A DNA stretch of 64,000 nt from Acidobacteriota bacterium (lineage in GTDB: Bacteria; Acidobacteriota; Terriglobia; Terriglobales; Acidobacteriaceae): positions 1,674,001 through 1,738,000 of the forward strand of contig JACPYL010000010.1 in the NCBI GenBank assembly GCA_016196065.1, in the 5' to 3' direction. This document shows positions 8,364-17,441 of this stretch, in pieces. Under the pieces are notes generated by a model. The model was not told the origin of the DNA, searched no databases, and was given only the letters and a program-made list of their open reading frames with translations. The stretch's first letter is position 1; each line of letters begins with the position of its first letter. A program made the translations under genes and the position numbers.

Positions 8364-9143
8364 ATGATGACTCTCGATATTCTTGCTCTCGCTGCGCATC
8401 GTGACGATGTAGAACAGACCTGCGGCGGCACGCTCCTCAAGATGGCCGACCGCGGATATCGCACCGGCATCCTCGATCTGACACAAGGGGAAATGGGCAC
8501 GCGAGGCACATCCGAAGACCGGGCCCGCGAAGCGAGAGAAGCGGCGCGAATCCTGAAAGTCTCGTGGCGTGGCGCGCTCGATATACCGGATGGACGCGTG
8601 GAGAATACCTGGGAAAACCGCCTGAAAGTGGCGCGTGTGATTCGTCAGCAACGGCCGAAAGTCCTTATCTTGCCGTACTGGCAAGGGCGGCATCCCGATC
8701 ACTACACAGCATCGGTACTGGGATATGAAGCCTGTTTTCTTGCGGGCCTGGCGAAACTAGATATCAAACACATTCCTCCAGTAGTGGGAGAGAGTCCGTC
8801 TTTCTACACCTCAGGCGTTTTGGCTCCCGAAGGCGTAGAACCGTTTCGACCATTCAAGATCATCTACGCGAGTCTGTACCACGATGTGCGTCCCACGTTT
8901 GTCGTGGATATCACCGATCAGTTTGAGACCCGCCTGGCGTCGCTGATGGCTTACGAATCGCAATTCAAAGACCAGCAAGCCGGCAGCGGGATCTTCCCTG
9001 CGCAAGCCGAAATTCGCGCGCGCGTCGAAGCCATGGCGCGGTTCTACGGGATGATGGGCGGCGTCACCTATGCCGAGCCGTTCGTCCAAAAGGAAATTGG
9101 ATTGGTGGACGATCTGCTGGCGATTCCAGTGAAGTCGATCTGA
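8364..9143 (+). CDS. bshB1: PIG-L/LmbE deacetylase, probably BshB1
   Basis: A 259-residue cytosolic zinc deacetylase. The metal site is formed by AHRDDVE near residue 11 and by RHPDH near residue 114. This spacing and the GILDLTQGEMGTRGT loop fit BshB1, the N-acetylglucosaminyl-malate deacetylase of bacillithiol synthesis. ATG 8364 is chosen because the family begins right at the hydrophobic DILALAAH strand; 15 further upstream residues are open but unlike the family. No bshA or bshC is in the window, so a different GlcNAc conjugate is possible. Confidence 0.82.
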   Translation: MMTLDILALAAHRDDVEQTCGGTLLKMADRGYRTGILDLTQGEMGTRGTSEDRAREAREAARILKVSWRGALDIPDGRVENTWENRLKVARVIRQQRPKVLILPYWQGRHPDHYTASVLGYEACFLAGLAKLDIKHIPPVVGESPSFYTSGVLAPEGVEPFRPFKIIYASLYHDVRPTFVVDITDQFETRLASLMAYESQFKDQQAGSGIFPAQAEIRARVEAMARFYGMMGGVTYAEPFVQKEIGLVDDLLAIPVKSI

Positions 9144-9203
9144 GTTCCCTTGTTGTCGACAATCGCTCCGAGTGGCACGGCTTAGGCAATGCCGCTCAAA
9201 GGC

Positions 9204-9848
9204 CTACTTGGCGCACCGCTTTGGTTCGAGAACGACCATCAAGAAGGCATAGACCAGCCAAAATCCAAGAAACAGCCACCAACTCACTTCGTCGATCTGC
9301 TGGCGATCGTGGAGGAGAAACACGGTGCAGGCGGTCGCGAGCGTGTAGAAGAACGCGAACAGAAGCGGCACGATCAGCCGGCGCTTCTCCATCAAGAACG
9401 CTTTTTCCGGCGCTGTGTCCTCGGAGGTCTCTCGACGGCCGAGCAGCGCGCCCCGCACCAGCCAAGCCCAATTTGCTGCGATCAATACCATGGCGCTGAT
9501 CCCGAGGACGGCCGAGATGGTACGGGCCCGATCGAGCGGCGCAAACGAAAACAGAGCGACGTAAGCGATCCCCACCATCACCAGAATCCATCCCGCAAAG
9601 CGCTCCGCAGCGGCGGCAGCCCCAGAAGGATTCACTCCGGGTGCGTTCAAGGGGCGCGTTTTCGGCAGGAAGTTTCCGGTAATAACGACTGTGATGCCGA
9701 GGATCAAACCCATGCCGCGCTTGACGACGGCGGCGTCGAGGAAGCCCAGCTTCTGGCTGAACGCGAGCGCCATCGCCGCCACGGTAAATCCCAGGAACCC
9801 GAAAATCACTGTCTTCATGGGACGGGTGTAAACAGTTTGCGTGCTCAT
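9204..9848 (-). CDS. SdpI-like membrane protein
   Basis: A 214-residue protein with six hydrophobic segments. The motif ITGNFLPKTRPLN resembles the GNxMPK region of SdpI, the immunity/signal membrane protein of Bacillus. Its start overlaps the stop of an ArsR-type regulator closely similar to SdpR, reproducing the sdpR-sdpI pair. In Bacillus, SdpI sequesters SdpR at the membrane and protects against a toxic peptide; whether this pair does so is inferred only from order and motif. No sdpC-like toxin gene is visible. Confidence 0.65.
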   Translation of the reverse strand: MSTQTVYTRPMKTVIFGFLGFTVAAMALAFSQKLGFLDAAVVKRGMGLILGITVVITGNFLPKTRPLNAPGVNPSGAAAAAERFAGWILVMVGIAYVALFSFAPLDRARTISAVLGISAMVLIAANWAWLVRGALLGRRETSEDTAPEKAFLMEKRRLIVPLLFAFFYTLATACTVFLLHDRQQIDEVSWWLFLGFWLVYAFLMVVLEPKRCAK

Positions 9849-10162
9849 GATGGAGAGACCTCCCGGCTCAAGCGCTTCGGCTTGGGCTGTTTGTCGTCCT
9901 GCAATTTCAATCCGAAAACTTGTGCGAAGCCTAAGAGCGCGTCTTCGAGCACGGACATCTGTAACTCGTAGACAACGGACTTGCCATGCTTTTCAGAAGC
10001 GATCAGCCCTGCTTCCCGCAGAACCGCGAAATGCGCGGACATGGTGGGCTTGGAAACATCGAAATGGTCGGCCAGTTCACCCGCACTGAGCGGCCGTTTC
10101 CGCAATAGCTCGAGCACTCTCCTGCGGGTTGGATCGGAAAGGGCTTTGAAGACCGTGCTCAT
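9845..10162 (-). CDS. ArsR-family repressor, SdpR-like
   Basis: A 105-residue winged-helix regulator starting MSTVFKALSDPTRRRVLELL, with recognition helix around VSKPTMSAHFAVLREAGLI. No CxC metal-binding pair of ArsR/CadC is present, which fits the metal-independent SdpR type. It shares ATGA with the membrane-protein gene. A strong palindrome (10165-10188) sits directly before its ATG and is the likely autoregulatory operator. The same gap holds the promoter of the divergent fumC gene. Confidence 0.85.
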   Translation of the reverse strand: MSTVFKALSDPTRRRVLELLRKRPLSAGELADHFDVSKPTMSAHFAVLREAGLIASEKHGKSVVYELQMSVLEDALLGFAQVFGLKLQDDKQPKPKRLSREVSPS

Positions 10163-10164
10163 AG

Positions 10165-10188
10165 TTCGATAGTTAACTAAATATCGAA
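10165..10188. promoter_or_regulatory. Palindromic operator for the SdpR-like repressor
   Basis: Outer arms TTCGATA (10165-10171) and TATCGAA (10182-10188) enclose a 10-base palindrome TAGTTAACTA (10170-10179). It abuts the repressor's start codon, so binding would block its transcription, and it ends about 30 bases before the fumC -10 box. Confidence 0.65.
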
Positions 10189-10218
10189 GTGTTTGTCAAG
10201 ACTGTGCTTTTGGGGCCG

Positions 10219-10224
10219 TATAAT
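10219..10224 (+). promoter_or_regulatory. Putative -10 box for fumC
   Basis: TATAAT, 63 bases before the chosen fumC ATG. A TTGTCA lies 20 bases upstream, a long spacer, so the -35 is doubtful. Confidence 0.45.
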
Positions 10225-10287
10225 AACCAGTTCCTGAATACGCCCGATACGCCGGGCTGCCGCTCCCGGTCGATGCAAGGAGAACTC

Positions 10288-11700
10288 ATGTCCATTCATA
10301 GCGATTCCGCCGCCCTACCGACCCGCACCGAATCCGACAGTATGGGAAAGATTGAAGTCCCGGCTCATGTCTATTGGGGGGCGCAGACCCAACGGTCGTT
10401 GCTGCATTTCAATATCGGTCGCGACACCATGCCGCCGGAATTGATTCGAGCGTTCGGGACGCTGAAGAAAGCCTGTGCGCTGGTGAATCAGGATCTGGGC
10501 AAATTGGCGTCAGACAAGGCAAAACTCATTGTTGAAGCGGCGGATGAGGTTATTGCTGGCAAGCTGAACGACCAGTTCCCTTTGCGGATCTGGCAAACGG
10601 GCAGCGGCACGCAGACCAATATGAATGTGAATGAGGTAATTTCAAATCGCGCGATCGAAATTTCCGGCGGCGAGAAGGGGTCGAAGAAGCCGATTCATCC
10701 CAATGATCAGGTCAACATGTCGCAATCGTCGAACGATACTTTCCCAACGGCGATGTACATTGCGGCCGCCGAGCAAGTGAAGAAGGTGCTGATTCCGGCG
10801 ATCACGACGGTGCGCGATGCGATTGCAGCAAAGGCCAAAGAGTTCGCGGACGTCGTCAAGATCGGCCGAACCCATCTGCAGGATGCGGTGCCGCTCACCA
10901 TTGGGCAGGAGTTTGGCGGGTGGGCCAGTCTGCTGGATCGCGATATCAAGCGCCTGGAACTCGCCCTCGATGGACTGTACGACTTGGCGATCGGAGGGAC
11001 GGCGGTAGGGACGGGGCTCAATGCGCATCCGGAGTTTGCCGAGCGAGCGGCGAAGAAGATTGCGGAACTCACGGGACTTCCCTTCCGGTCGCATCCCAAC
11101 AAGTTCGCGGCACTGTCGGCGCATGACGAGGTCGTGTTCGCGCAAGGTGCTCTGGAAACACTAGCGGCATCGTTGATGAAGATTTCGAACGACATTCGCT
11201 GGCTCGCGTCTGGCCCACGCTGTGGCCTGGGTGAGTTGACGATTCCCGAGAACGAACCGGGATCGTCGATCATGCCGGGCAAGGTGAATCCGACGCAATG
11301 CGAGGCGATGACGATGGTCTGCGCGCAAGTGCATGGCGCAACGGCTGCCGTCGGATTTGCGGGGTCGCAGGGCAACTTTGAACTCAACGTATACAAACCG
11401 GTGATCATCTACAACTTCCTGCACTCGGTTACGTTGCTGGCGGACGCCTGCCATGGATATGTCGAGTACATGGTCAAGGGAATTGAAGTCGATCGCGCCA
11501 AGATTGACTGGTACGTGAAGAACTCTCTCATGCTGGTCACCGCGCTCGCCCCGAAGGTGGGATACGACAAGGCGGCGCAGATTGCGCATACCGCGCATGT
11601 TGACCACAGCAGCCTGCGGGAGGCCTCGCTGAAGCTGGGACACCTCACAGGTGAGGAGTTTGATCAGCTGATGAAGCCGGAGCGGATGACGCGTCCGTAG
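10288..11700 (+). CDS. fumC: Class II fumarate hydratase
   Basis: A 470-residue fumarase of the aspartase/fumarase superfamily. It interconverts fumarate and malate in the TCA cycle. Motifs include [49 protein letters not shown], and the signature [20 protein letters not shown] 10288 is chosen because AAGGAG lies just before it and the family starts there; the open frame from 10189 upstream spans the promoter. Divergent from the SdpR-like gene. Confidence 0.95.
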   Translation: MSIHSDSAALPTRTESDSMGKIEVPAHVYWGAQTQRSLLHFNIGRDTMPPELIRAFGTLKKACALVNQDLGKLASDKAKLIVEAADEVIAGKLNDQFPLRIWQTGSGTQTNMNVNEVISNRAIEISGGEKGSKKPIHPNDQVNMSQSSNDTFPTAMYIAAAEQVKKVLIPAITTVRDAIAAKAKEFADVVKIGRTHLQDAVPLTIGQEFGGWASLLDRDIKRLELALDGLYDLAIGGTAVGTGLNAHPEFAERAAKKIAELTGLPFRSHPNKFAALSAHDEVVFAQGALETLAASLMKISNDIRWLASGPRCGLGELTIPENEPGSSIMPGKVNPTQCEAMTMVCAQVHGATAAVGFAGSQGNFELNVYKPVIIYNFLHSVTLLADACHGYVEYMVKGIEVDRAKIDWYVKNSLMLVTALAPKVGYDKAAQIAHTAHVDHSSLREASLKLGHLTGEEFDQLMKPERMTRP

Positions 11701-11758
11701 GAGACGGAGGAAAGACTCTTTGCAGTCGATTTTGAGTAGCACATCCAGTTGCACTTGC

Positions 11759-11834
11759 TTTTGGGTGGCGCAGCGGTTCACCGCTGCGATCAATCCATTT
11801 TGATGACTTGGGGCTTTAGCCCCTGGGATAGGCT
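11759..11834 (-). repeat. Dispersed bipartite palindromic repeat, inverted copy 3
   Basis: The first ~31 bases are the exact reverse complement of the right half of the element at 1019 and 1249 (the GCAGCGGTTCACCGCTGC palindrome). The other conserved part is GGGGCTTTAGCCCC. The bases between differ. It lies in the 254-base gap after fumC. Confidence 0.8.
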
Positions 11835-11954
11835 CGGAGCTTTTTACGCAGCCTGCGAGGCCCATCGGTCAACAATTTACGGAACTGTTTCACCGGTGTC
11901 TCCGTAGTTTACAGTGAAGGCGCTCTGACGATCACCGCGCCAAGAGGAGACATC

Positions 11955-12305
11955 ATGGAAGAAGGAATTACTGGACTGGTTGCAGTCACAATGTTGTTCG
12001 GCATACCGCTGGCCGCAATGTATGCCTACTACCGTATACGCAAGTTGAAAACGGAAGAAAAGCTGGCGGCCATCGCGCGCGGCGTCAGTGTTCCGCTGGA
12101 GCCAGAGCTATCGCAAGTCGCGCGTTCACGGCGCTCAGGCATTCTTCTAACGGCCGGAGCCGTCGGCTTCATGATCACCTTCGCATTGATCGGACGAACC
12201 GAACCGGATGCCTTCAAAGTGGTAGCTTTTGGCGCGATTCCGCTGGCTTTGGGATTGGGATTCTTCCTGGACGCTGCACTTGTTCGAAAGGATCTACACG
12301 CGTAG
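11955..12305 (+). CDS. Small two-TM membrane protein, hypothetical
   Basis: A 116-residue protein with a membrane segment at about residues 5-24, a charged linker (RKLKTEEKLAAIARGVSVP), and a second hydrophobic half at about 55-105. An AAGAGGAGAC sequence precedes the ATG. The overall form resembles DUF6249-type membrane proteins; no function is known. It stands alone after fumC. Confidence 0.7.
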   Translation: MEEGITGLVAVTMLFGIPLAAMYAYYRIRKLKTEEKLAAIARGVSVPLEPELSQVARSRRSGILLTAGAVGFMITFALIGRTEPDAFKVVAFGAIPLALGLGFFLDAALVRKDLHA

Positions 12306-12379
12306 CTAATTGCTGAAGAGTCCGCTGCGAGACCTCAGCTAGCTAGAGAAGAGCCGCGCGAGCCCGGATGAGGGTTGGC

Positions 12380-13783
12380 CTATTTTGGGGACGCCTCCCG
12401 ATTCCCCATCCGGTTCGCGCGCGCCCGCATAGCGGACGCCTCTTGCGTGCGACCGACTGCCTCCAGATTTCGAACATATTCGTTCAATATCGCTATGACG
12501 TGGGGGTCCCCTTTGCCAAAATAGCGCTCACTGATTTCCATGGCACGCTGGCAAAGCGGCACCGCCGTCCCGGATTTGCCCTCTTCGCGATAGATCCCTG
12601 CTAGCATCAGAAACGTCTCGCCGAGCGAATAGTCGTTGGGTCCTAAATATTGCTCCTGAATCGCAAGCGCATGCTGATAGACCAGTTCCATCTCATTGAG
12701 CCGCCCTTGATCCCTGAGGAAATTTTGAATGGCGAATGGGTAGCTGAGCACGCGAGCATTCATGGCGAGGATGAAGGGGAGGCTCTTCTCCTGAACATTG
12801 AGCGCGCGCCGGTAGAGTTCCTCGGCTTCCACATCTCTCTTTTCTGAATGGCAAATGTCCGCCAGTTCGTTCAGGCTTTGGGAAAGTGCAAAACCGGATG
12901 CAGGAACTTTTTCGTAGGCGGAGATGGCCTGCCGGTAGAACAACTCGGCCTCCTTCAGCTCACCCCGTTCTTTGTACTGCCGTGCACGCAGCGCATCGTT
13001 CTCCGCGCCCATCGTATCGGAGTTTGTCTGCGTATTGTTTGATGGGGGAGCGGGTTCGGCAATCAGGTGCTCAGCTTCGTCTTTCTTTCCCTCTTCGTCC
13101 AACACATCGGCCAAGCTGGCACGCAACTGCAGTTGCAGGGATTTCTGGGCGGGCGTCAGCCCGTCGGCAAATTCTAAGGCGCGCCTCAGTACCCGCTCTG
13201 CCTCTTTGTACTCCTTCTGCTGTCGATAGAAAATTGCGGCACTACTAAGAATCGTGACGCGATAAAAGGGCTCCATCTCTTTCGCGGCTTCAACGATCGC
13301 CACGGCCCTGCCGTGGAGTTTCTCCGCTTCAATGACGTCCGTCAACGACGCAAGCACTGCCAGGCTACCGTAGTCTTCTGCCAAGTGCGGGTCGTTAGCG
13401 CCAAGGTTCTTCTCGTCAAGCGCGACAACGCGCCGGACCAGAGCGATCGACCGGGCACTGCCGACGTCTACGGAGGACGCCAAAAGAAGCCCGCGCGCCT
13501 TCTGAGGATTTGAGTCCGGAAGTTTATCGGCTTCAACAATCAAGGTCTCGGCTAACTTCTTCCGATCCTCTGAAGTGCCTTTTTGCCAGCTTTCCTGGAA
13601 TTGGCGAATGAGATTATCGAAAGTGCTCAATTCCTGGGAAGCAGCTGGCGGCTCACCTTGCAGAAGTGCGTAGGCTCGAAGTCCTCCTGGTCCGAGAAGC
13701 GCTGCAGCCAGGATGAACAAAAAAAGAAGAGTGCGGGAAAACACTATAACTGCGAGAGAACGCCGCGAGTTTCGCTTCTTCAC
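12380..13783 (-). CDS. Exported or anchored tetratricopeptide-repeat protein
   Basis: 467 residues with GTG start, an N-terminal hydrophobic segment (about residues 10-33, likely signal or anchor) and at least seven TPR or kinesin-light-chain-like repeats (LYRRALNVQEKSLP, VYQHALAIQEQYLGPND, LCQRAMEISERYFGKGDPHV). The 42-residue spacing late in the protein fits the TPR_12 form. It probably serves as a protein-protein scaffold; partners are unknown. About 160 bases upstream are gene-free. Confidence 0.8.
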   Translation of the reverse strand: MKKRNSRRSLAVIVFSRTLLFLFILAAALLGPGGLRAYALLQGEPPAASQELSTFDNLIRQFQESWQKGTSEDRKKLAETLIVEADKLPDSNPQKARGLLLASSVDVGSARSIALVRRVVALDEKNLGANDPHLAEDYGSLAVLASLTDVIEAEKLHGRAVAIVEAAKEMEPFYRVTILSSAAIFYRQQKEYKEAERVLRRALEFADGLTPAQKSLQLQLRASLADVLDEEGKKDEAEHLIAEPAPPSNNTQTNSDTMGAENDALRARQYKERGELKEAELFYRQAISAYEKVPASGFALSQSLNELADICHSEKRDVEAEELYRRALNVQEKSLPFILAMNARVLSYPFAIQNFLRDQGRLNEMELVYQHALAIQEQYLGPNDYSLGETFLMLAGIYREEGKSGTAVPLCQRAMEISERYFGKGDPHVIAILNEYVRNLEAVGRTQEASAMRARANRMGNREASPK

Positions 13784-13945
13784 GATTAAACCCCTGCTGT
13801 TGAACCGACACTGAGACAGGGCCCATTACATGAGACTTCGAGGGAAGTATTTCCTTGCCTGCTTGAATATATACCGATTGGAATGGTCTAGTACGTCCGG
13901 CCCACTCGCGATCCAATCCATCAGAGCTTCTACCGATGGCGCCAG

Positions 13946-14470
13946 CTAGGGCTTCTTGATGAATCTCCGCCGCGCCAGATGGTTCTGGGCAGTGGGCTGT
14001 ATTTCTTCATACTTCAGGACGCTGATCGACCCATCGACCTCGAGTACGGCCAAGGCAACTTCCTTATACGTGGCGACGCCGTGCTCTCGAACCGCACATT
14101 CGAGCGCATCCATGGTGATATGTTCGCGGGCCATGTGCGCAGCGATCACTTCTCCATCGTGAATCAGCAAGCTGGGCTGGCCCTGGATGAGTTTGCGAAA
14201 GCGCCGGTTGGTCCCTGCGAGTTCGGCGACCAGGTAGTTGAGCGAGAGCAGCGTGGCGGCGGCCACGGCTCCTCCCCATACCGACGTATCGGAACCGGTC
14301 ATCGCATTCTGGACGGAGTTGGAGAGCAGCAGGAGCAGGGTGAGGTCGAACGGGGTCATCTGGCCGACTTCCCTTTTGCCGCTGAGTCGAATTCCAACCA
14401 GCACCAAAAGGTAGACGACACCCGTTCGCAAGGCGATTTCCAGCAGCGTATGCGCGCCCGGTGGCAACAT
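13946..14470 (-). CDS. DUF421 (YetF-like) membrane protein
   Basis: A 174-residue protein with about three N-terminal membrane segments, then a cytosolic DUF421 domain. The conserved GKREVGQMTPFDL motif is at about residues 31-43 and LIHDGEV marks the start of the soluble domain. Family members occur in membrane stress and spore contexts, but their chemistry is unsettled. It lies 12 bases after the coiled-coil gene and is likely co-transcribed with it. Confidence 0.85.
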   Translation of the reverse strand: MLPPGAHTLLEIALRTGVVYLLVLVGIRLSGKREVGQMTPFDLTLLLLLSNSVQNAMTGSDTSVWGGAVAAATLLSLNYLVAELAGTNRRFRKLIQGQPSLLIHDGEVIAAHMAREHITMDALECAVREHGVATYKEVALAVLEVDGSISVLKYEEIQPTAQNHLARRRFIKKP

Positions 14471-14482
14471 TCGCGTTACGAA

Positions 14483-15310
14483 TTACTGCGGAGTCGGCGT
14501 CACCGGGATGGGAGCATTCTTGGGAGTGCTCAGATAGCCCGTGATCTTGTTTTTGTCTACCGTCCAGACCACCATCTCATAGAGCATGTGCTCGCGACCG
14601 GTATAGAACTGGACCGGCTCGCTGGCGTTCTTGTCTTTCTTTTCGATGGTGCGGTCGTCGGCGGTCACGTTGAGGGTGTACTTCCCCTTCTTCGGATCGG
14701 TCTTCTTGAGTTGCAGCGCGACCGTCGAAAAGGCCTGCGGGTTGGCGCCCTTCAACAGCGTGAACTCGTAATACTGGCGGTCACCCTTGTGCTTGAGGAC
14801 TTCCAGATCGCCGCGCGTATTGGCGATCAGGCCGCTCTGCACTCCCAGGTCGCCGATGGTGCGTTGTAATGCGGCCTTGGTTTCTTCCAGCGAGGCTTTG
14901 GTGTTGCCGAGGTCGGTCTTGACACCGCCGACATCCGACTTCACGTTGCCTACTTCGCCAGCCACAGCGCTAATCTCTTTCTTTTGCTCTTCGGCGAGTT
15001 TGGCCACGGAGGCGCGCTGCTGCCGCTGCAATTCATCGGCGCGTGATGCCAGTTCCTTCTTGGTCATACCCAGTTGCTGGGCCAGAGTTTCTGAATCCGC
15101 TTCGGCAGACTGCATGCGTTTGGACAAATCGGCGTTCTGTTTCTGTTCGGCTGCGATGTCCTGGGTTAGTTTTTCGAGCTTGGTATGTTGATCAAAGAGG
15201 AAATACGACGACGCGGCAGCAAATGCGACGGCCAGAACAATCAGAATCCACTTGCCGGCACTGCTCTGCGATTCAGAGTGATATACGGGTGCGTCTTCGC
15301 CTTCAGGCAT
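14483..15310 (-). CDS. Membrane-anchored coiled-coil protein, hypothetical
   Basis: 275 residues: a short cytosolic head, one membrane segment (about 21-41), a long coiled coil (about 44-185, LEKLTQDIAAEQKQNADLSKRM onward, with GNVKSDVGGVKTDLGNTKASL-type periodicity), and a C-terminal globular part (about 190-275) ending in a proline-rich tail. The last domain resembles no family I can name. GGGAG precedes the ATG. Followed by the DUF421 gene. Confidence 0.75.
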   Translation of the reverse strand: MPEGEDAPVYHSESQSSAGKWILIVLAVAFAAASSYFLFDQHTKLEKLTQDIAAEQKQNADLSKRMQSAEADSETLAQQLGMTKKELASRADELQRQQRASVAKLAEEQKKEISAVAGEVGNVKSDVGGVKTDLGNTKASLEETKAALQRTIGDLGVQSGLIANTRGDLEVLKHKGDRQYYEFTLLKGANPQAFSTVALQLKKTDPKKGKYTLNVTADDRTIEKKDKNASEPVQFYTGREHMLYEMVVWTVDKNKITGYLSTPKNAPIPVTPTPQ

Positions 15311-15414
15311 AAGTATGCATCTCCCAATTGAGGTGGACTGTAACCGCTATTGTTGGGGAGAAGCGAGGCTCTGTCAATTGCGTTTGAGGTTCTCGGTCGG
15401 AGGTAACTTGCGGC

Positions 15415-15420
15415 TAGAAT
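15415..15420 (+). promoter_or_regulatory. -10 box placed for a leaderless thiO transcript
   Basis: TAGAAT ends six bases before the GTG start of thiO, and no Shine-Dalgarno sits between. If this is the -10, transcription would start at or next to the start codon. Confidence 0.45.
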
Positions 15421-15426
15421 GGGGAC

Positions 15427-16479
15427 GTGAAGACCTGGGACGCGATCATTATCGGGGCAGGCATCATCGGACTGACGTTGGCGATTGAGTTACGGAAGCA
15501 AGGCCTCCGGGTCATGGTGGTCGACAAGGGTGAACCGGGACGGGAGTCGTCCTGGGCAGCAGGCGGCATGCTGGTGGACTTCTCCCCCGAGATGCCGCGC
15601 GCATTGCAGGAATTGGGCGCGGCGAGCGCCAGGATGTATCCCGAGTTCGTGCATCAACTGAAGGATGAGTCGCGGCTGAACATCGATCTGCGATCAGAAG
15701 GCGCCCTGCTGTGGGATCCGGCGTCGGACCCGCTTCTGCGCTCGTCCTATCCTCTACCCGCTCCCCTGGCCGAACTTGAGCCGCACCTTGCAGCCAAAAG
15801 CTGCGAGCCATTTTTCGTGAGAGAACGGTGTGTGGACCCTCGCGACCTGGTCGCAGCCGTAATCGCAACAGCTCGTCATCGGGAAGTAGATTTTTCCTCG
15901 GGCGACACCGTTCTTGGGGTCGAAATCAACGAGGGTAAAGCGATTGGAGTCCGCACCAATAAAACTACGTTTGCGGCGGGCGCGATCGTGAACTGTGCCG
16001 GAGCGTGGGCCGGACAAGTCGCTCCCCATGTTTTCCCGACGCGTCCTGTCAAAGGACAAATGCTCTATGTGGTCATGCCTGAGAAGGACCTGCTTCGCCA
16101 CGTAGTGCGGACACCCGAGGTTTACCTGATCCCCCGCAGTGATGGACGGTTACTTATCGGAGCGACTGTGGAAGAGGCAGGGTTCGACAAACAAGTTGTC
16201 CCGGATACGATTCATAAGCTGAGGAAGGCCGCGATCGAAATGGTGCCGCGCCTGACGGAGGCACGGATACTGGAATCGTGGGCGGGGTTGCGTCCGGGCA
16301 CTCCCGATGCGCTGCCCATCCTCGGTGCGACGTCTACACCGGGATACTTTGTCGCGACCGGGCATTTTCGCGATGGCATTCTGCTCGCGCCGATCACGGC
16401 AAATTTGATGACTTCGGTCGTGACCGGGAGAAAGACCGCACTTGATCTGTCTGCATTTTCACCCGCCCGGTTTTCGTAA
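15427..16479 (+). CDS. thiO: FAD-dependent glycine oxidase, ThiO-like
   Basis: A 350-residue DAO-family flavoprotein. The FAD-binding GAGIIGLTLAIEL motif is at about residues 10-22, followed by VVDKGEPGRESSWAAGGML. The C-terminal part has GLRPGTPDALPILG and GYFVATGHFRDGILLAP, typical of ThiO. It oxidises glycine to the imine used for the thiazole of thiamine. A thiE gene lies 9 kb away on the other strand; no thiG/thiS is near. A general amino-acid oxidase role is the alternative. Confidence 0.82.
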   Translation: MKTWDAIIIGAGIIGLTLAIELRKQGLRVMVVDKGEPGRESSWAAGGMLVDFSPEMPRALQELGAASARMYPEFVHQLKDESRLNIDLRSEGALLWDPASDPLLRSSYPLPAPLAELEPHLAAKSCEPFFVRERCVDPRDLVAAVIATARHREVDFSSGDTVLGVEINEGKAIGVRTNKTTFAAGAIVNCAGAWAGQVAPHVFPTRPVKGQMLYVVMPEKDLLRHVVRTPEVYLIPRSDGRLLIGATVEEAGFDKQVVPDTIHKLRKAAIEMVPRLTEARILESWAGLRPGTPDALPILGATSTPGYFVATGHFRDGILLAPITANLMTSVVTGRKTALDLSAFSPARFS

Positions 16480-16559
16480 GGCTGCATTGCGGGCACAACA
16501 AACCCGGAACTTTTGTTGAGTGTTATGCGTTCTTGCATCATGCCTTTTCGGGAGAATAC

Positions 16560-17441
16560 TTGAAACTCATCATCGACAACGTCAGCAAACAATATGGGCG
16601 CGGACCATGGGCGCTGCGGAATTTCAGCCTTGAATTGGGTACAGGTGTGCTTGGGTTGCTTGGCCCGAACGGTGCGGGCAAAACGACGCTCATGACCATC
16701 CTGGCGACAATTACGCGGGCTACTGAGGGGCGCGTGATTTGGGACGGTGCCGAAGTGTCGGCCAATCCTGATGCGCTGCGATCCGTTTTAGGATATCTTC
16801 CGCAGGACTTCGGCGTGTATCCCAATCTGAATGCTGTGGAATTTCTGGAATACCTGGCGGCTGTCAAAGGGCTCGATGCGGCTGTAAGTAAGCGGCGAAT
16901 TGACGAACTCCTGAATCTCGTCAACTTGACGGACGTGCGAAAACGGCCGTTGGGCGGCTACTCCGGGGGCATGAAACAGCGTGTAGGAATTGCCCAGGCG
17001 TTGCTGAACGATCCGAAGTTGCTGATTGTGGATGAACCAACTGCTGGCCTCGATCCGGAAGAGCGCGTGCGCTTCCGCAATTTGCTGTCAGAATTATCCG
17101 GCGAACGGATTGTGATCTTGTCCACGCATATCGTGTCTGACGTGGAAGCAACCGCGACGGACATTGCATTGATCTCGCAAGGCCAGCTGGTGGCCCACGC
17201 ATCTCCGGAAGACCTGTTGCGAAAAGTGGAAGGCCGCGTCTGGGAGTGGGTATTGCCGAGTGCTGAGTTGAACGGCGCCCGGCAACAGCACCTGATCAGC
17301 AACACGGCGCGCCGCAGCGATGGCGTGCATGCCCGCGTACTCGGAGAGACTCCGCCTGACGGCGCGCAACCCGTCGCCCCCAATCTGGAAGACGCGTACT
17401 TGTATTGCCTGTCGCAGCACCGCGCCGGGGCAGCGGCATGA
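16560..17441 (+). CDS. ABC transporter ATP-binding protein
   Basis: A 293-residue ATPase with Walker A GPNGAGKTT (35-43), signature YSGGMKQRVG, Walker B LLIVDEPTAGLDPEE and switch histidine in STHIV. TTG 16560 is chosen: GGGAGA lies just upstream and the family starts at KLIIDNVSKQYG. It overlaps the permease gene by ATGA. The ATPase plus a large ABC-2-like permease is a layout common in this phylum; the cargo is unknown. Confidence 0.88.
   Translation: MKLIIDNVSKQYGRGPWALRNFSLELGTGVLGLLGPNGAGKTTLMTILATITRATEGRVIWDGAEVSANPDALRSVLGYLPQDFGVYPNLNAVEFLEYLAAVKGLDAAVSKRRIDELLNLVNLTDVRKRPLGGYSGGMKQRVGIAQALLNDPKLLIVDEPTAGLDPEERVRFRNLLSELSGERIVILSTHIVSDVEATATDIALISQGQLVAHASPEDLLRKVEGRVWEWVLPSAELNGARQQHLISNTARRSDGVHARVLGETPPDGAQPVAPNLEDAYLYCLSQHRAGAAA

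Noticed and set aside
15311-15426. TPP riboswitch before thiO (and upstream of thiE near 25030)
   Set aside because: No CUGAGA or ACCUGAUC-type conserved elements seen in either region; the thiO gap is also too short with its -10 box at 15415.
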